DNA of 64,000 bases, taken from assembly GCF_003752595.1 (NCBI RefSeq), contig NZ_RKIJ01000010.1, positions 62,001 through 126,000 on the forward strand, read 5' to 3'. Made by a program: the position numbers and the translations under genes. The first letter of the stretch is position 1. Every line of letters starts with the position of its first letter. The notes under the pieces were generated by a model. It was not told the DNA's origin and did not search any database. It saw only the letters and a program-made list of their open reading frames with translations. Below are positions 8,077 through 18,230 of this stretch, in pieces. This DNA comes from Cellulomonas sp. PhB143 (GTDB lineage Bacteria > Actinomycetota > Actinomycetes > Actinomycetales > Cellulomonadaceae).

Positions 8077-9767
8077 CCACCACCGCACCGGGCGGCGGGC
8101 GCGCCGTCACGCCGCTCGTCGACCTGCACGGCCGCAGCGCCTGGAGCGTCCTGCCGCCGCTGATCCTCGGCTTCTTCATGATCATGGTCGACACGACCAT
8201 CGTGAACATCGCGATCCCGTCGCTGACGACCGCCTTCGGCGCGTCGCTCGTCGCCGTCGGCTGGGTCAACAGCGCCTACCTGCTCTCCTACGCCGCCCTC
8301 ATGCTGTTCGCCGGGCGTCTCGGGGACCGGTACGGGCCGAAGGCGGTGTTCGTGGCCGGCCTGGTCGTGTTCACCGTCTTCTCGTTCCTGTGCGGCTACT
8401 CCGGCGAGATCGGCTCGAGCCCCGAGATCGGCTGGCTCATCGGCTTCCGTGCCCTGCAGGGCGTGGGCGCGGCGCTGATGACGCCGCAGACCATGTCGAT
8501 GATCACCCGCGTCTTCCCGGCCAAGCAGCGCGGCGCGGCCCTCGGCCTGTGGGGCGCGACCGCGGGCGTGGCGACGATCGCCGGGCCGCTGCTCGGCGGC
8601 GTGTTCGTCGAGACGTGGGGCTGGGAGTGGATCTTCTACGTCAACATCCCGGTCGGCGTCGTGGCCCTGTGGATGTCGGCGACGCGGCTGCCGACCCTGC
8701 GCTCGAGCCACGCCGTGCGCCTCGACCTCGTCGGTGTCGTGCTCTCGGTGCTCGGGCTCGGCGCGCTGATCTTCGGCATCCAGGAGGGCGAGACCTACGA
8801 CTGGGGCCACATCTGGGGCCCGTTCTCCGTGTGGGGCGTGATCGGTGCCGGGCTCGTGCTGCTCGTGGCGTTCGTGCTGTGGCAGCGGCACCTGCGCGCC
8901 GACGCGCTCCTGCCGCTGCGGCTGTTCCGGTCGCGCAACTTCTCGCTCGCCAACGTCGACGGCATGGCGGTGACGTTCGCGATGATCGGGATCTTCTTCC
9001 CGCTGACGATCTTCCTCCAGTCGATCCTCGGGCTCTCGCCCATCGAGGCGGCGCTCGTCAACCTGCCCGGTTCGCTGGTCTCGGGCGTCGTCGCGCCGTT
9101 CGCCGGCCGGCTCTCCGACCGGCTGCCCGCCAAGTGGGTCGTGGCGTTCGGGTTCGCCGCGATCGCCGGTTCCGTGCTGTGGCTCAGCGCCGTGATCGCG
9201 CCGGACGTCTCGGTGTGGGCGTTCATCCCCGTGATGTCCCTCTTCGGCCTCGGGACCGGATGCGTGTTCTCACCCCTGTCCAACCTCGCGACCTCCGGCC
9301 TGGACCACCGCACGGCCGGCGCCGGCGCGGGGGCGTTCAACACGTTCCGCCAGGTCGGTGGCGTGATCGGCTCGGCCGCCGTCGTGGCCGCACTGACGTC
9401 GCGGCTGGCCGTCGAGCTGCCGGCCGCCGCGCAGGACGCCGCCGCGTCGTTGCCCGCCCAGTACCGCGGCGCGTTCGTCGACGGGTTCGCGACGGTCGGC
9501 GGGGACGCCGCGACCATGGGTGCCGGGTCGCTGAAGCTTCCGCCCGGGGTCCCGGCCGACGTCGCCGCCCAGGTCCAGGACGCCGCCACCACGGCGTTCC
9601 ACCAGGGCTTCGCGGACGCTGCGGCCCAGACGCTGCTCGTCGTCGCGGCGGCCCTGGTCGTCGGGGTCGTGTGCGCGGTCCTCATGCGCTCCGAGCAGCA
9701 CACGGAGGAGCTCGGCGGCGGCTCGCCCGCCCCGGCCGCCGCGCCGTCGACCGAGTCCGTCGGTTAA
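8073..9767 (+). CDS. MFS multidrug exporter, DHA2/EmrB-QacA type
   Basis: Proton-driven efflux transporter of the inner membrane, probably drug/H+ antiport. 564 residues with about 14 membrane segments, as in the DHA2 group. Visible signatures are FMIMVDTTIVNIAIPSL in TM1 (the conserved D-TIVN-ALP motif), LFAGRLGDRYGPK (motif A) and RALQGVGAALMTPQTMS. A periplasmic loop (residues ~455-510) separates the last two segments. The C-terminal tail is alanine- and proline-rich. The ATG overlaps the stop of the PadR gene, so both are co-transcribed and probably induced when the repressor binds its ligand. Confidence 0.93.
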   Translation: MTTTAPGGGRAVTPLVDLHGRSAWSVLPPLILGFFMIMVDTTIVNIAIPSLTTAFGASLVAVGWVNSAYLLSYAALMLFAGRLGDRYGPKAVFVAGLVVFTVFSFLCGYSGEIGSSPEIGWLIGFRALQGVGAALMTPQTMSMITRVFPAKQRGAALGLWGATAGVATIAGPLLGGVFVETWGWEWIFYVNIPVGVVALWMSATRLPTLRSSHAVRLDLVGVVLSVLGLGALIFGIQEGETYDWGHIWGPFSVWGVIGAGLVLLVAFVLWQRHLRADALLPLRLFRSRNFSLANVDGMAVTFAMIGIFFPLTIFLQSILGLSPIEAALVNLPGSLVSGVVAPFAGRLSDRLPAKWVVAFGFAAIAGSVLWLSAVIAPDVSVWAFIPVMSLFGLGTGCVFSPLSNLATSGLDHRTAGAGAGAFNTFRQVGGVIGSAAVVAALTSRLAVELPAAAQDAAASLPAQYRGAFVDGFATVGGDAATMGAGSLKLPPGVPADVAAQVQDAATTAFHQGFADAAAQTLLVVAAALVVGVVCAVLMRSEQHTEELGGGSPAPAAAPSTESVG

Positions 9768-9816
9768 CACTGGGTGACATCTTCGCGCCGCGCCGGTCCG
9801 GGGGTGGTGGGTCGAA

Positions 9817-9841
9817 TCACACGGGCGTAGTTTTCGTGTGA
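9817..9841. promoter_or_regulatory. inverted repeat over a putative promoter upstream of the phoH operon
   Basis: Perfect 7-bp arms TCACACG and CGTGTGA are separated by 11 bases that contain a TAGTTT -10-like hexamer (9828-9833). This could be an operator covering the promoter or a leader stem. Only the repeat is directly seen. Confidence 0.4.
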
Positions 9842-9876
9842 CGGGCGACACGCGTCGTCCTCCGGGAGGCAGGCCC

Positions 9877-9954
9877 ATGGAGTACCAGCTCCGCGCGGGA
9901 GGGCCGGTCCCGGCCCGCTCGTCCGGGTCGGCCGACCGCCCCACCGAGCGATAG
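9877..9954 (+). CDS. 25-residue small ORF upstream of phoH
   Basis: A short reading frame, starting MEYQLRAGG and ending RPTER, with GGGAGG (9864-9869) at ideal 7-base spacing from its ATG. It ends 28 bases before the phoH start. I do not recognise the peptide. It could be a true microprotein or a translated leader that couples to phoH. The ribosome site is the main support; coding by chance in high-GC sequence is possible. Confidence 0.45.
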   Translation: MEYQLRAGGPVPARSSGSADRPTER

Positions 9955-9982
9955 CGGCGCGACGCGCCGGAGGGAGCCTGCC

Positions 9983-11443
9983 GTGGGCCACACCGATGTC
10001 ACCACCGCCACGCCCGGGTCGAGCGGACCGTTCGAGCCGGGGACACCGTCGTCCGGCACCCGGGCGGGTATCGAGGACCCGGGGGCCGGCACGAGCCCCG
10101 TGGCCTCCCTCGCCGGGTCGCCGCCGGACGGGCGGCGCACCTTCGTCGTCGACACGTCCGTCCTCCTGTCGGACCCGCGCTCGATCCACCGGTTCGCGGA
10201 GCACGACGTCGTCCTGCCCGTCGTCGTGATCACCGAGCTCGAGGCCAAGCGGCACCACGCCGAGCTCGGGTACTTCGCCCGGTCGGCGCTGCGGATGCTC
10301 GACGACCTGCGCATCGAGCACGGCTCCCTGCACGCGGCGGTCCCCGCCGGGCCTGCGGGGGGCACGATCCGCGTCGAGCTCAACCACACCGACCCGACCG
10401 TGCTGCCGGCCGGCTTCCGCCTCGGCGACAACGACACGCGCATCCTCGCCGTGGCGGCGAACCTCGCTGCCGAGGGTGCCGACGTCACGGTGGTCTCCAA
10501 GGACCTGCCGATGCGGGTCAAGGCGTCCGCCGTCGGGCTGCAGGCCGAGGAGTACCGGGCCGAGCTCGCCGTCGACTCCGGCTGGACCGGGATGAGCGAG
10601 ATCGACGTCGCGGACGAGCAGATGTCGCAGCTGTGGGAGCACGAGTCGATCGAGCTGGCCTCCCTGGACCCGGCCGTGGTCGAGGGCGCCGGGCCGATGC
10701 GCTGCCACACCGGGCTCGTGATCCACTCGCCGCGCGGCTCGGCCCTCGGGCGGGTGACCGCGGACAAGCACGTGCAGCTCGTGCGCGGCGACCAGGACGT
10801 GTTCGGCCTGCACGGGCGCTCGGCGGAGCAGCGCATCGCCATCGACCTCCTGCTCGACGAGTCGATCGGCATCGTCTCGCTCGGCGGGCGGGCCGGCACC
10901 GGCAAGTCGGCGCTCGCGCTGTGCGCGGGTCTCGAGGCGGTCCTCGAGCGGCAGCAGCACCGCAAGATCGTCGTGTTCCGCCCGCTGTACGCCGTGGGCG
11001 GCCAGGAGCTCGGCTACCTGCCCGGGTCGGAGAACGAGAAGATGGGCCCGTGGGCGCAGGCGGTGTTCGACACGCTGGGTGCCCTCGTCTCGACCGAGGT
11101 CGTCGAGGAGATCATCGACCGCGGCCTGCTGGAGGTCCTGCCCCTGACGCACATCCGCGGGCGCTCGCTGCACGACTCGTTCGTGATCGTCGACGAGGCG
11201 CAGTCGCTCGAGCGCAACGTCCTCCTGACGGTGCTCTCCCGGATCGGCCAGTCGTCGCGGGTCGTGCTCACGCACGACGTCGCCCAGCGCGACAACCTCC
11301 GCGTGGGCCGGCACGACGGCGTCGCGGCCGTCACCGAGGCGCTCAAGGGCCACCCGCTGTTCGCCCACGTCACGCTCACCCGCTCGGAGCGCTCACCCGT
11401 GGCCGCGCTCGTGACGGAGATGCTGGAGTCGCTCGAGGTCTGA
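9983..11443 (+). CDS. PIN domain-PhoH family ATPase
   Basis: Two-domain protein of 486 residues. The N-terminal PIN-like ribonuclease fold (about residues 50-190) includes [26 protein letters not shown] and [11 protein letters not shown], with the conserved acidic residues present. The C-terminal PhoH P-loop ATPase has Walker [12 protein letters not shown] near residue 300 and Walker [11 protein letters not shown] near 400. This PhoH2-like architecture is described in mycobacteria as an RNA helicase/ribonuclease, often with an upstream antitoxin-like gene; here only the 25-codon ORF sits upstream. The GTG start has AGGGAG just before it. Probably a cytoplasmic RNA-processing enzyme; the physiological target is unknown. 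Confidence 0.9.
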   Translation: MGHTDVTTATPGSSGPFEPGTPSSGTRAGIEDPGAGTSPVASLAGSPPDGRRTFVVDTSVLLSDPRSIHRFAEHDVVLPVVVITELEAKRHHAELGYFARSALRMLDDLRIEHGSLHAAVPAGPAGGTIRVELNHTDPTVLPAGFRLGDNDTRILAVAANLAAEGADVTVVSKDLPMRVKASAVGLQAEEYRAELAVDSGWTGMSEIDVADEQMSQLWEHESIELASLDPAVVEGAGPMRCHTGLVIHSPRGSALGRVTADKHVQLVRGDQDVFGLHGRSAEQRIAIDLLLDESIGIVSLGGRAGTGKSALALCAGLEAVLERQQHRKIVVFRPLYAVGGQELGYLPGSENEKMGPWAQAVFDTLGALVSTEVVEEIIDRGLLEVLPLTHIRGRSLHDSFVIVDEAQSLERNVLLTVLSRIGQSSRVVLTHDVAQRDNLRVGRHDGVAAVTEALKGHPLFAHVTLTRSERSPVAALVTEMLESLEV

Positions 11444-11451
11444 GCCCGCGT

Positions 11452-11517
11452 CCGCCGAGACATCGAGCTCGGCCCCTGATCCGACCGGACCAGGGGCCGA
11501 GCTCGACGGCTCGGCGG
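11452..11517. repeat. 66-bp palindromic element, copy A, probably a bidirectional terminator
   Basis: Ends CCGCCGAG and CTCGGCGG frame a 15-bp perfect stem (11464-11478 with 11491-11505) with a 12-base loop. The element sits between the convergent phoH gene and the ABC importer operon, where a terminator is expected, but no U-run follows. It aligns without gaps to copy C at 20969-21034: same length, same first nine bases and the same block GCCCCTGATCC. Confidence 0.8.
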
Positions 11518-11522
11518 GGTCC

Positions 11523-12428
11523 TCAGGAGCGACCGTGCCCCGTCCCGGAGGCGGCGAGCACCGCGTTCTCGAGGATCTGCACGAGGTTGTAGAGCACCAG
11601 CGAGACCGCCGTGACGGCGACGACGCAGGACCACAGGAACGTGAACTGCACCTGGGTGATGGCGGCCCCGATCGCCGCGCCGACCCCGTCCCCCGTCGCG
11701 AGCCACTCGGCCAGCAGCGCGCCCGTGATCGCGCCCGGCACGGAGATCCGCACGGCCGCGAAGAAGGACGGGGCCGACGCCGGCAGGGCGACCTTGCGCA
11801 GCACGGTCCACCGGCTGCCGCCGTAGACGGCGACGACGTCGGCCATCTGCGGCGACGCGGACTCCAGGCCGGCGGTGATCGTCACGAGGGCGGGGAAGAG
11901 GACGACGACGCCGCCCATCACGGCGACCGTCGTCACGTCCCGGCCGAAGACCAGGATGATCACCGGGGCCATCGCGATCAGCGGCACCGAGCGCAGGAGC
12001 ATCGCCACCGGCATCAGGGCGCTCTCCACGCCCTTCGAGAGCCGGAACACGACCGCTCCGACGAGCGCGACCACCAGGCCCGAGACGAACCCGACGAACG
12101 CGTGCCCGAGCGTCACCCCGAGCGGCGCGGCGACCGAGGCGCGGTTCGCGGCGGCGTCCGGGTCGCTGACGAGCCACCGCCACACGTCGACCGGTCCCTT
12201 GGCCACGTAGGCGTTGAGGTCGAACACGGCGATCGTGCCCCACCACAGCACCAGCACGACGGCGAGGGTGATCGCGAAGGTGACCAGCCCGCGGCCCACG
12301 GCCGCCAGCACGCCGCCGACGGCCTCGCGGCGCACGGCCCGGCGCTGGAGGGCGACGTCCGCCGTCGTCGTCCTGGGCCCCGCGCCGTGGGAGAGGACCC
12401 GGGGCGCGTCGCCCACCGGGGCGCTCAT
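11523..12428 (-). CDS. ABC importer permease (SsuC/TauC type), second permease
   Basis: Inner-membrane permease of a BPD-type importer, 301 residues with about six hydrophobic segments and the EAA-like loop VVAVYGGSRWTVLRKVALPAS. It ends with VQILENAVLAASG, typical of SsuC-like proteins. Its ATG overlaps the TGA of the first permease gene. Last gene of a four-gene leftward operon (substrate protein, ATPase, permease, permease). The two permeases differ in sequence, so the transporter is probably a heterodimer. Substrate unknown: sulfonates, thiamine-pyrimidine or flavin precursors are all possible for this family. Confidence 0.88.
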   Translation of the reverse strand: MSAPVGDAPRVLSHGAGPRTTTADVALQRRAVRREAVGGVLAAVGRGLVTFAITLAVVLVLWWGTIAVFDLNAYVAKGPVDVWRWLVSDPDAAANRASVAAPLGVTLGHAFVGFVSGLVVALVGAVVFRLSKGVESALMPVAMLLRSVPLIAMAPVIILVFGRDVTTVAVMGGVVVLFPALVTITAGLESASPQMADVVAVYGGSRWTVLRKVALPASAPSFFAAVRISVPGAITGALLAEWLATGDGVGAAIGAAITQVQFTFLWSCVVAVTAVSLVLYNLVQILENAVLAASGTGHGRS

Positions 12429-13224
12429 GCGGGCACCCCGCGCGACCAGGGCGTCACGGCCCGGCGCACCAGACCGAAGAACCCGTACCCGAGCAGCGCG
12501 ACCGCACCCGAGGCGAGGGCGAGACCCCACACCCGCGCGGCGATCAGCGACTGCTGGGCGTTGACCATGGCGGGCCCGAGCCCGACGTCCACCTTGCCGA
12601 CGTACTCCCCGAGGATGGCGCCGAGGAAGGCGGCGGGGACGGCGATCTGCAGCGCGGAGACGATGTTCGGCAGGGCCGCGACGAGCCGTACCTTGCGCAG
12701 CTGGGCGAACCGTCCGCCGCCGTAGACGGCCACGAGGTCGAGGGCCGCACGGTCGGCGGCCTTGAGCCCGAGCAGGCAGCCCACCACCGAGGTGAAGAAG
12801 CAGCTCAGGGCGGCGAGGAAGATCGCGGTCCCCGACGGCTGCCCGGGCTCCGGAGCACCGATGACGATGAGCACCAGCGGGCCGATCGCGACGATCGGGA
12901 CGCAGTAGGTGATGATCGCCAGCTGCGTCACGGCCCCCTCGAGCCGGGGGACGACGAGCACCAGCGCGGACAGGACGATCGCCAGGAGGTTGCCCCAGAC
13001 GAAGCCCTGCCCGGCCTCGGCGAGCGTGACGGCGAAGTTCTTCGCGTACAGGGCCCAGCCGTCGTCGGCCCACTGCTGGGCGACCTGCAGGGGCGTGGGG
13101 ATCGCCTGGGCGGCGCCGGGACCGACGTCGGAGAAGACGGTGAGCGCCGCGACCCACCACAGCGCGACCAGAGCGAGGGCCCCGAGCGTGCCGACGGCCC
13201 ACGAGGGCAGACGCGCCGCGCGGC

Positions 13225-13228
<4 letters not shown>
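12425..13228 (-). CDS. ABC importer permease (SsuC/TauC type), first permease
   Basis: Membrane component of the same importer, 267 residues. It contains the permease loop [24 protein letters not shown] and a conserved hydrophobic core ([20 protein letters not shown]). The ATG overlaps the ATPase stop (ATGA) and its own stop overlaps the next permease start, so all three genes are translationally coupled. Sequence resemblance to the second permease in the EAA-loop region suggests an ancient duplication. Confidence 0.88.
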
Positions 13229-14055
<827 letters not shown>

Positions 14056-14057
14056 GG

Positions 14058-15137
14058 TCAGCCCTCGTAGTCCTTGAGCCCGGGGTTCTCCTGGTAGACC
14101 TCGTCGAGCAGCGACATGTCGAAGATGTCGTCCGCGGTGACGTCGAGACCCGCGCCCGCGAGGCTCTTGACCGTCTGCTCCTGGAGCGTCTCGGAGGCGG
14201 TGAACAGACCGTTCTCGGCCGTCTCGTCCGAGACGACGAGCTTGGTGTTCTGCTCGGTGGCGCCGGCGACCTCGGTGTCCTTGTCGAGGCCGAGGTCCTT
14301 GCCGTAGTCGTCCATCGCCAGCTGGACGCCACCGTCGGGGTCGGCGAGAGCATCCGTCCAGCCCTGCACCTCCGCCTTGAGCAGCGCCTTGACCTTGTCG
14401 CGGTCGTTCTTGATGCTGTCGTCCGTGACGGTGACCGTCTCGGCGACGAACGGGAGACCGTTGTCGGCGAACGGGAGGTTGACCGTGTCGAAGCCCTGGG
14501 CCGCGACGGTCAGCGACTCGTTGGTCAGGTAGGCGACGAACCCGTCCACCTCGCCGTTCGTCAGGACCGACGGGTCGTACTGGACGGGGACGACCGTGAC
14601 GTCGTCCTCGGTGAGGCCGTTGGCGGCGAGGAGGGCCTTGAACAGCGACACGTTGCTGTCCTGGACGCCGATCTTCTTGCCCTTGAGGTCGGCGGGCGTG
14701 GCGATGTCCCCGCCGTCCTTGAGGGAGAGGATGGTGAAAGGGTTCTTCTGGAACGTCGCGCCGACGATCTTCACGGGCGCCTGCTCGTTGGCCACGGCGG
14801 TGCCGACGGAGATGGCGTCGCTCAGGGCCGCGAAGCTCTGCCCGGAGACGAGCTCGGCTACCCCGGTGCTCGGTCCGGCGACGAGGTTCACGTCGCCGAA
14901 CCCGGCGTCCGCGTAGTACCCCTTGCTGTCGGCGAAGTACTCGCCGATGAACTCCGCGTTCTTGATCCAGGAGAGCTGGAGCGAGATGTCTCCGTAGTCG
15001 GCCGCCCCGGCGCTGCTGGTCGAGGAGCCGGCGTCGGAGCCGCTCGAGCACGCGGCGAGGGACACGGTCGCGGTGACCGCCACGGCGGCGGCCACGGTGC
15101 GCCGCGCCCAGCGGGGGCGGCGGGAGAAGATGGGCAT
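14058..15137 (-). CDS. NMT1/THI5-like ABC substrate-binding lipoprotein
   Basis: Extracytoplasmic solute receptor, 359 residues. The N-terminus [10 protein letters not shown] plus a hydrophobic run ends in the lipobox SLAAC, so it should be lipid-anchored. Mature sequence [19 protein letters not shown] and [20 protein letters not shown] fit the NMT1/THI5/SsuA fold. First gene of the operon. The YxWxxNxxxxG-like opening is shared by receptors for thiamine pyrimidine, riboflavin precursors and aliphatic sulfonates, so the ligand stays open. No thiamine, flavin or molybdenum riboswitch was recognised in the 155 bases upstream. Confidence 0.9.
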   Translation of the reverse strand: MPIFSRRPRWARRTVAAAVAVTATVSLAACSSGSDAGSSTSSAGAADYGDISLQLSWIKNAEFIGEYFADSKGYYADAGFGDVNLVAGPSTGVAELVSGQSFAALSDAISVGTAVANEQAPVKIVGATFQKNPFTILSLKDGGDIATPADLKGKKIGVQDSNVSLFKALLAANGLTEDDVTVVPVQYDPSVLTNGEVDGFVAYLTNESLTVAAQGFDTVNLPFADNGLPFVAETVTVTDDSIKNDRDKVKALLKAEVQGWTDALADPDGGVQLAMDDYGKDLGLDKDTEVAGATEQNTKLVVSDETAENGLFTASETLQEQTVKSLAGAGLDVTADDIFDMSLLDEVYQENPGLKDYEG

Positions 15138-15292
15138 CGGGGTCTCGCTCTCGATCGGCGTGAGTTCCGGCGCGGTGCCGGGATGCTGAGGACAGTAGGG
15201 AGCCGAGATTTCCGGGGTCCGGGCATCGCGTTTCGGCGCGGTTACCAGGTGGCCCCCCGTGTGACGAACGATCGACGGTGAGGGAGCGACAG

Positions 15293-15901
15293 GTGGCGGA
15301 CGTCGGCGGGGTCGTCGGGATCGTCCTTGCGGCGGGCGCCGGGCGCCGGTACGGCATGCCCAAGGCGCTGGTGCGGGGGGACGACGGCGTCCCCTGGGTC
15401 CGGCGGGCCTGCGCGGCGCTGCGGGACGGTGGGGCGGACGACGTCGTCGTCGCTCTCGGCGCACGGGCGGACGAGGCCGCGCGGCTCGTCCCGGAGGGGG
15501 TCGGCGTGGCGCGGGTGACGGGGTGGGCGCAGGGCGTGGGTGCGTCGCTCGGCGCAGCGCTGCGGGCGGTGGAGGAGGCGGGCGCGGTGGGCGGGGCCGG
15601 GGCGCCGCGGTGGTCGGCGGCGGTCGTGACGCTCGTGGACCTCCCCGAGCTTTCGCCGGCCGCCGTGCGGCGGGTCGTGGCGGCTGCGGCGGACCCGCCG
15701 ACGGCGCTGTGCCAGGCCGGCTACGGCGGCGCGCCGGGCCATCCGGTGCTGATCGGGCGCGCGCACTGGGGCGCGCTGCGTGCCTCCCTCGCCGGCGACG
15801 TCGGCGCCCGGGTCTACCTCGAGGCGCACGGGGCGCGGCGCGTCGACTGCACGGACCTGGGCGGCGGCGACGACGTCGACGTCCCGCAGTACCGGTCCTA
15901 G
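15293..15901 (+). CDS. MobA-like nucleotidyltransferase (MocA type)
   Basis: A 202-residue NTP-transferase fold protein. The P-loop-like opening [19 protein letters not shown] is the family hallmark; [11 protein letters not shown] holds the metal-binding aspartate and [11 protein letters not shown] is typical of the MobA/MocA group. These enzymes add CMP or GMP to molybdopterin, but no molybdoenzyme gene is adjacent, so the substrate is uncertain. Two GTG starts are possible; I prefer 15293 because GGGAG lies 6 bases before it. It diverges from the ABC importer operon. Confidence 0.82.
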   Translation: MADVGGVVGIVLAAGAGRRYGMPKALVRGDDGVPWVRRACAALRDGGADDVVVALGARADEAARLVPEGVGVARVTGWAQGVGASLGAALRAVEEAGAVGGAGAPRWSAAVVTLVDLPELSPAAVRRVVAAAADPPTALCQAGYGGAPGHPVLIGRAHWGALRASLAGDVGARVYLEAHGARRVDCTDLGGGDDVDVPQYRS

Positions 15902-15910
15902 CGCAGACCA

Positions 15911-15974
15911 CCGCCGAGCGCGTCATCGGTGGGTCGATCCGGCCCGGTGGGCCGACCGATGACGCGCTCGGCGG
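15911..15974. repeat. 64-bp palindromic element, copy B, probably a bidirectional terminator
   Basis: A perfect 20-bp stem (15911-15930 with 15955-15974) closes a 24-base loop that itself contains GATCC and a GGCC/GGCC mini-hairpin. The outer bases are again CCGCCGAG and CTCGGCGG. It lies between the convergent MobA-like gene and fumC. It is more diverged than copies A and C but shares ends, size and the GATCC in the loop. Confidence 0.75.
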
Positions 15975-15985
15975 CGGCGGGAGGG

Positions 15986-17413
15986 TCAGCCCTGGGGCGG
16001 GCGCGTCATCGACAGCACGTCGAGGGCCGCGTCGAGCTGGGCCTCGGTCACCTCGCCGCGCTCGACGTACCCGAGGTCGACGACCGCCTCGCGCACCGTG
16101 ATGCCCTCCTTGACGGAGTGCTTGGCGACCTTCGCCGCCGCCTCGTACCCGATCACCCGGTTGAGTGGGGTGACGATCGAGGGCGACGACTCGGCGAGCG
16201 CCCGCGCCCGCTCGACGTTGGCGGTGATCCCGTCGATCGTCTTGTCCGCGAGCACCCGCGCGGCGTTCGAGAGCAGGCGCAGGGACTCGAGCGTGCCCAG
16301 GGCCATCACCGGGATCTGCACGTTGAGCTCGAACGCGCCGCTGGCGCCCGACCACGCGACGGTGGCGTCGTTGCCGATCACGCGCGCGCAGACCATGAGG
16401 ACGGCCTCCGGGATGACGGGGTTGACCTTGCCGGGCATGATCGAGGACCCGGGCTGCAGGTCCGGCAGCGCGATCTCGCCGAGGCCCGTGTTGGGTCCCG
16501 AGCCCATCCAGCGCAGGTCGTTGCAGATCTTGGTCAGTGACACCGCGATGGTGCGCAGCGCGCCCGAGAGCTCGACGAGGCCGTCGCGCGAGCTCTGCGC
16601 CTCGAAGTGGTTGCGGGCCTCGGTCAGGGGCAGGCCGGTGTCCTCGACGAGCAGCTCGATGACACGCTGCGGAAAACCGGCGGGCGTGTTGATGCCGGTG
16701 CCGACCGCCGTCCCGCCCTGGGGGACCTCCGCCACGCGGGGCAGGACGGCCTGCAGGCGCTCGACGCCGTAACGGACCGCCGCGGCGTACCCGCCGAACT
16801 CCTGGCCGAGGGTGACCGGCGTCGCGTCCATGAGGTGGGTGCGGCCGGACTTGACGACCTGCGCGTACTCGGTCGCCTTCGCCTCGAGCGAGGTGGCGAG
16901 GTACTCGAGCGCCGGGACCAGGTCGTTGACGACGCCGGACGTCGCGGCGACGTGCACCGACGTCGGGAACACGTCGTTCGAGGACTGCGAGGCGTTGACG
17001 TGGTCGTTCGGGTGCACGTCCTGGCCGAGGGCCCGGGTCGCGAGCGTCGCGAGCACCTCGTTGGTGTTCATGTTCGACGACGTCCCGGAGCCGGTCTGGA
17101 ACACGTCGACCGGGAAGTGCGCGTCGTGGGCCCCGGAGGCGACCTCGTCGGCCGCGGCGACGATCGCGTCGGCGACGGCCTGGTCGAGCACGCCGAGCTC
17201 GGCGTTCGTGCGGGCGGCGGCCTTCTTGACCCGCGCGAGCGCCTCGATGTGCGACCGCTCGAGCGGGGTGCCGGAGATGGGGAAGTTCTCGACGGCGCGC
17301 TGCGTCTGGGCACGGTAGAGCGCGTGCGCCGGGACGCGCACCTCGCCCATCGTGTCGTGCTCGATGCGGAAGGCGCCGTCCGCGCTGACCTCGGTGTCGG
17401 TGGAGGAGTTCAT
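15986..17413 (-). CDS. fumC: class II fumarate hydratase
   Basis: Iron-independent fumarase converting fumarate to L-malate in the TCA cycle. 475 residues, normal length for the family. The signature [11 protein letters not shown] is complete near residue 316; [28 protein letters not shown] and [17 protein letters not shown] are conserved substrate-site segments. The ATG is preceded closely by AGGAG, with a weak CACGAT hexamer upstream. Downstream, element B probably ends transcription. The carbonic anhydrase gene lies 47 bases upstream on the same strand, so read-through into fumC is possible. Confidence 0.96.
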   Translation of the reverse strand: MNSSTDTEVSADGAFRIEHDTMGEVRVPAHALYRAQTQRAVENFPISGTPLERSHIEALARVKKAAARTNAELGVLDQAVADAIVAAADEVASGAHDAHFPVDVFQTGSGTSSNMNTNEVLATLATRALGQDVHPNDHVNASQSSNDVFPTSVHVAATSGVVNDLVPALEYLATSLEAKATEYAQVVKSGRTHLMDATPVTLGQEFGGYAAAVRYGVERLQAVLPRVAEVPQGGTAVGTGINTPAGFPQRVIELLVEDTGLPLTEARNHFEAQSSRDGLVELSGALRTIAVSLTKICNDLRWMGSGPNTGLGEIALPDLQPGSSIMPGKVNPVIPEAVLMVCARVIGNDATVAWSGASGAFELNVQIPVMALGTLESLRLLSNAARVLADKTIDGITANVERARALAESSPSIVTPLNRVIGYEAAAKVAKHSVKEGITVREAVVDLGYVERGEVTEAQLDAALDVLSMTRPPQG

Positions 17414-17460
17414 GCTCCTATCGTGCCGCACGGGCGCGGGTGCCCGGGACCCGCGCCGGG

Positions 17461-18132
17461 TCAGACGACGGGGTCCTCGCCGACGTCCCCGGCGACCTCC
17501 ACGAGGGTCATACGGCCGTCGCTGAGCGTGTACTCGACACCGACGACGGCGCAGCGGCCCGCCGCGACGGCGGCGGACAGCCCTGCGGAGTACGACAGGA
17601 GCATGGAGACGGTGTGGCGCACGTGCTCGCGGCGCAGCAGGTCGGGGTCGACCTGACCGTCGACCCCGCGCACGCCGCGGCCGGTGGAGGTGATGTTGAC
17701 GATGGTGGGGATCACGCGGTCGACGACGGCGCGGACGAAGCCGGGCGGCTGCTCGCCGGTCTCGAGCGTGTGCGCGGCGGCGGCGATCGCGCCGCAGGAC
17801 TCGTGCCCGAGGACGACGACGAGCGGGGTGCCGAGCAGCTGCACGCCGTACTCGATGGAGCCGATCACGGTGGTGTCGAGGACGTGCCCGGCCGTGCGCA
17901 CCACGAAGGCGTCGCCGAGGCCCTGGTCGAAGATGATCTCCGCTGCGACCCGGGAGTCGGAGCAGCCGAAGACCACCGCGAAGGGGTGCTGCGCAGCGCT
18001 CAGCTCGGCGCGTCGCGCGGCGTCCTGCGAGGGGTGCTGGGCGGCGTCCGAGACGAACCGCTGGTTGCCGTCGCGCAGTGCCTTCCACGCGTCGCGGGGG
18101 GTCAGGGTCCTGGGATCGCGCTCCGTGGTCAT
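17461..18132 (-). CDS. beta-class carbonic anhydrase
   Basis: Interconverts CO2 and bicarbonate with a zinc ion. 223 residues. The zinc ligands and catalytic dyad are visible: [11 protein letters not shown] (Cys, Asp-Arg pair) and [14 protein letters not shown] (His and second Cys), separated by about 55 residues as expected. [22 protein letters not shown] is also typical. ATG at 18132 with GAGGA upstream. It lies upstream of fumC on the same strand and downstream of the sugar-kinase operon terminator at 18150-18208, so it has its own promoter or depends on read-through. Confidence 0.94.
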   Translation of the reverse strand: MTTERDPRTLTPRDAWKALRDGNQRFVSDAAQHPSQDAARRAELSAAQHPFAVVFGCSDSRVAAEIIFDQGLGDAFVVRTAGHVLDTTVIGSIEYGVQLLGTPLVVVLGHESCGAIAAAAHTLETGEQPPGFVRAVVDRVIPTIVNITSTGRGVRGVDGQVDPDLLRREHVRHTVSMLLSYSAGLSAAVAAGRCAVVGVEYTLSDGRMTLVEVAGDVGEDPVV

Positions 18133-18149
18133 GGGCACATCCTCGCGCA

Positions 18150-18208
18150 CCCCCACGGCGGCGGCGGGCTCGTCCGCACTGCGGTCGAGCCCGCCGCCGC
18201 CGTGGGGG
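18150..18208 (-). terminator. 23-bp perfect hairpin after the sugar kinase operon
   Basis: Arms 18150-18172 and 18186-18208 pair perfectly over 23 bp around a 13-base loop. It lies just after the kinase stop and before the carbonic anhydrase start, so it ends the xseA-xseB-kinase transcript. No U-run follows, as is common in this window. Confidence 0.8.
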
Positions 18209-18230
18209 CGAACGACGGTGGTGCGCGGTG

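Noticed and set aside
9768-9850. A tRNA T-arm-like stretch GGGTCGAATCAC in the region before phoH.
   Set aside because: No acceptor or anticodon arms can be formed around it; it belongs to the inverted repeat described above.
15138-15292. A riboswitch (thiamine, flavin or molybdenum cofactor) upstream of the NMT1-type importer and the MobA-like gene.
   Set aside because: No conserved core such as the thiamine CUGAGA and UGAU-type boxes could be matched on either strand.
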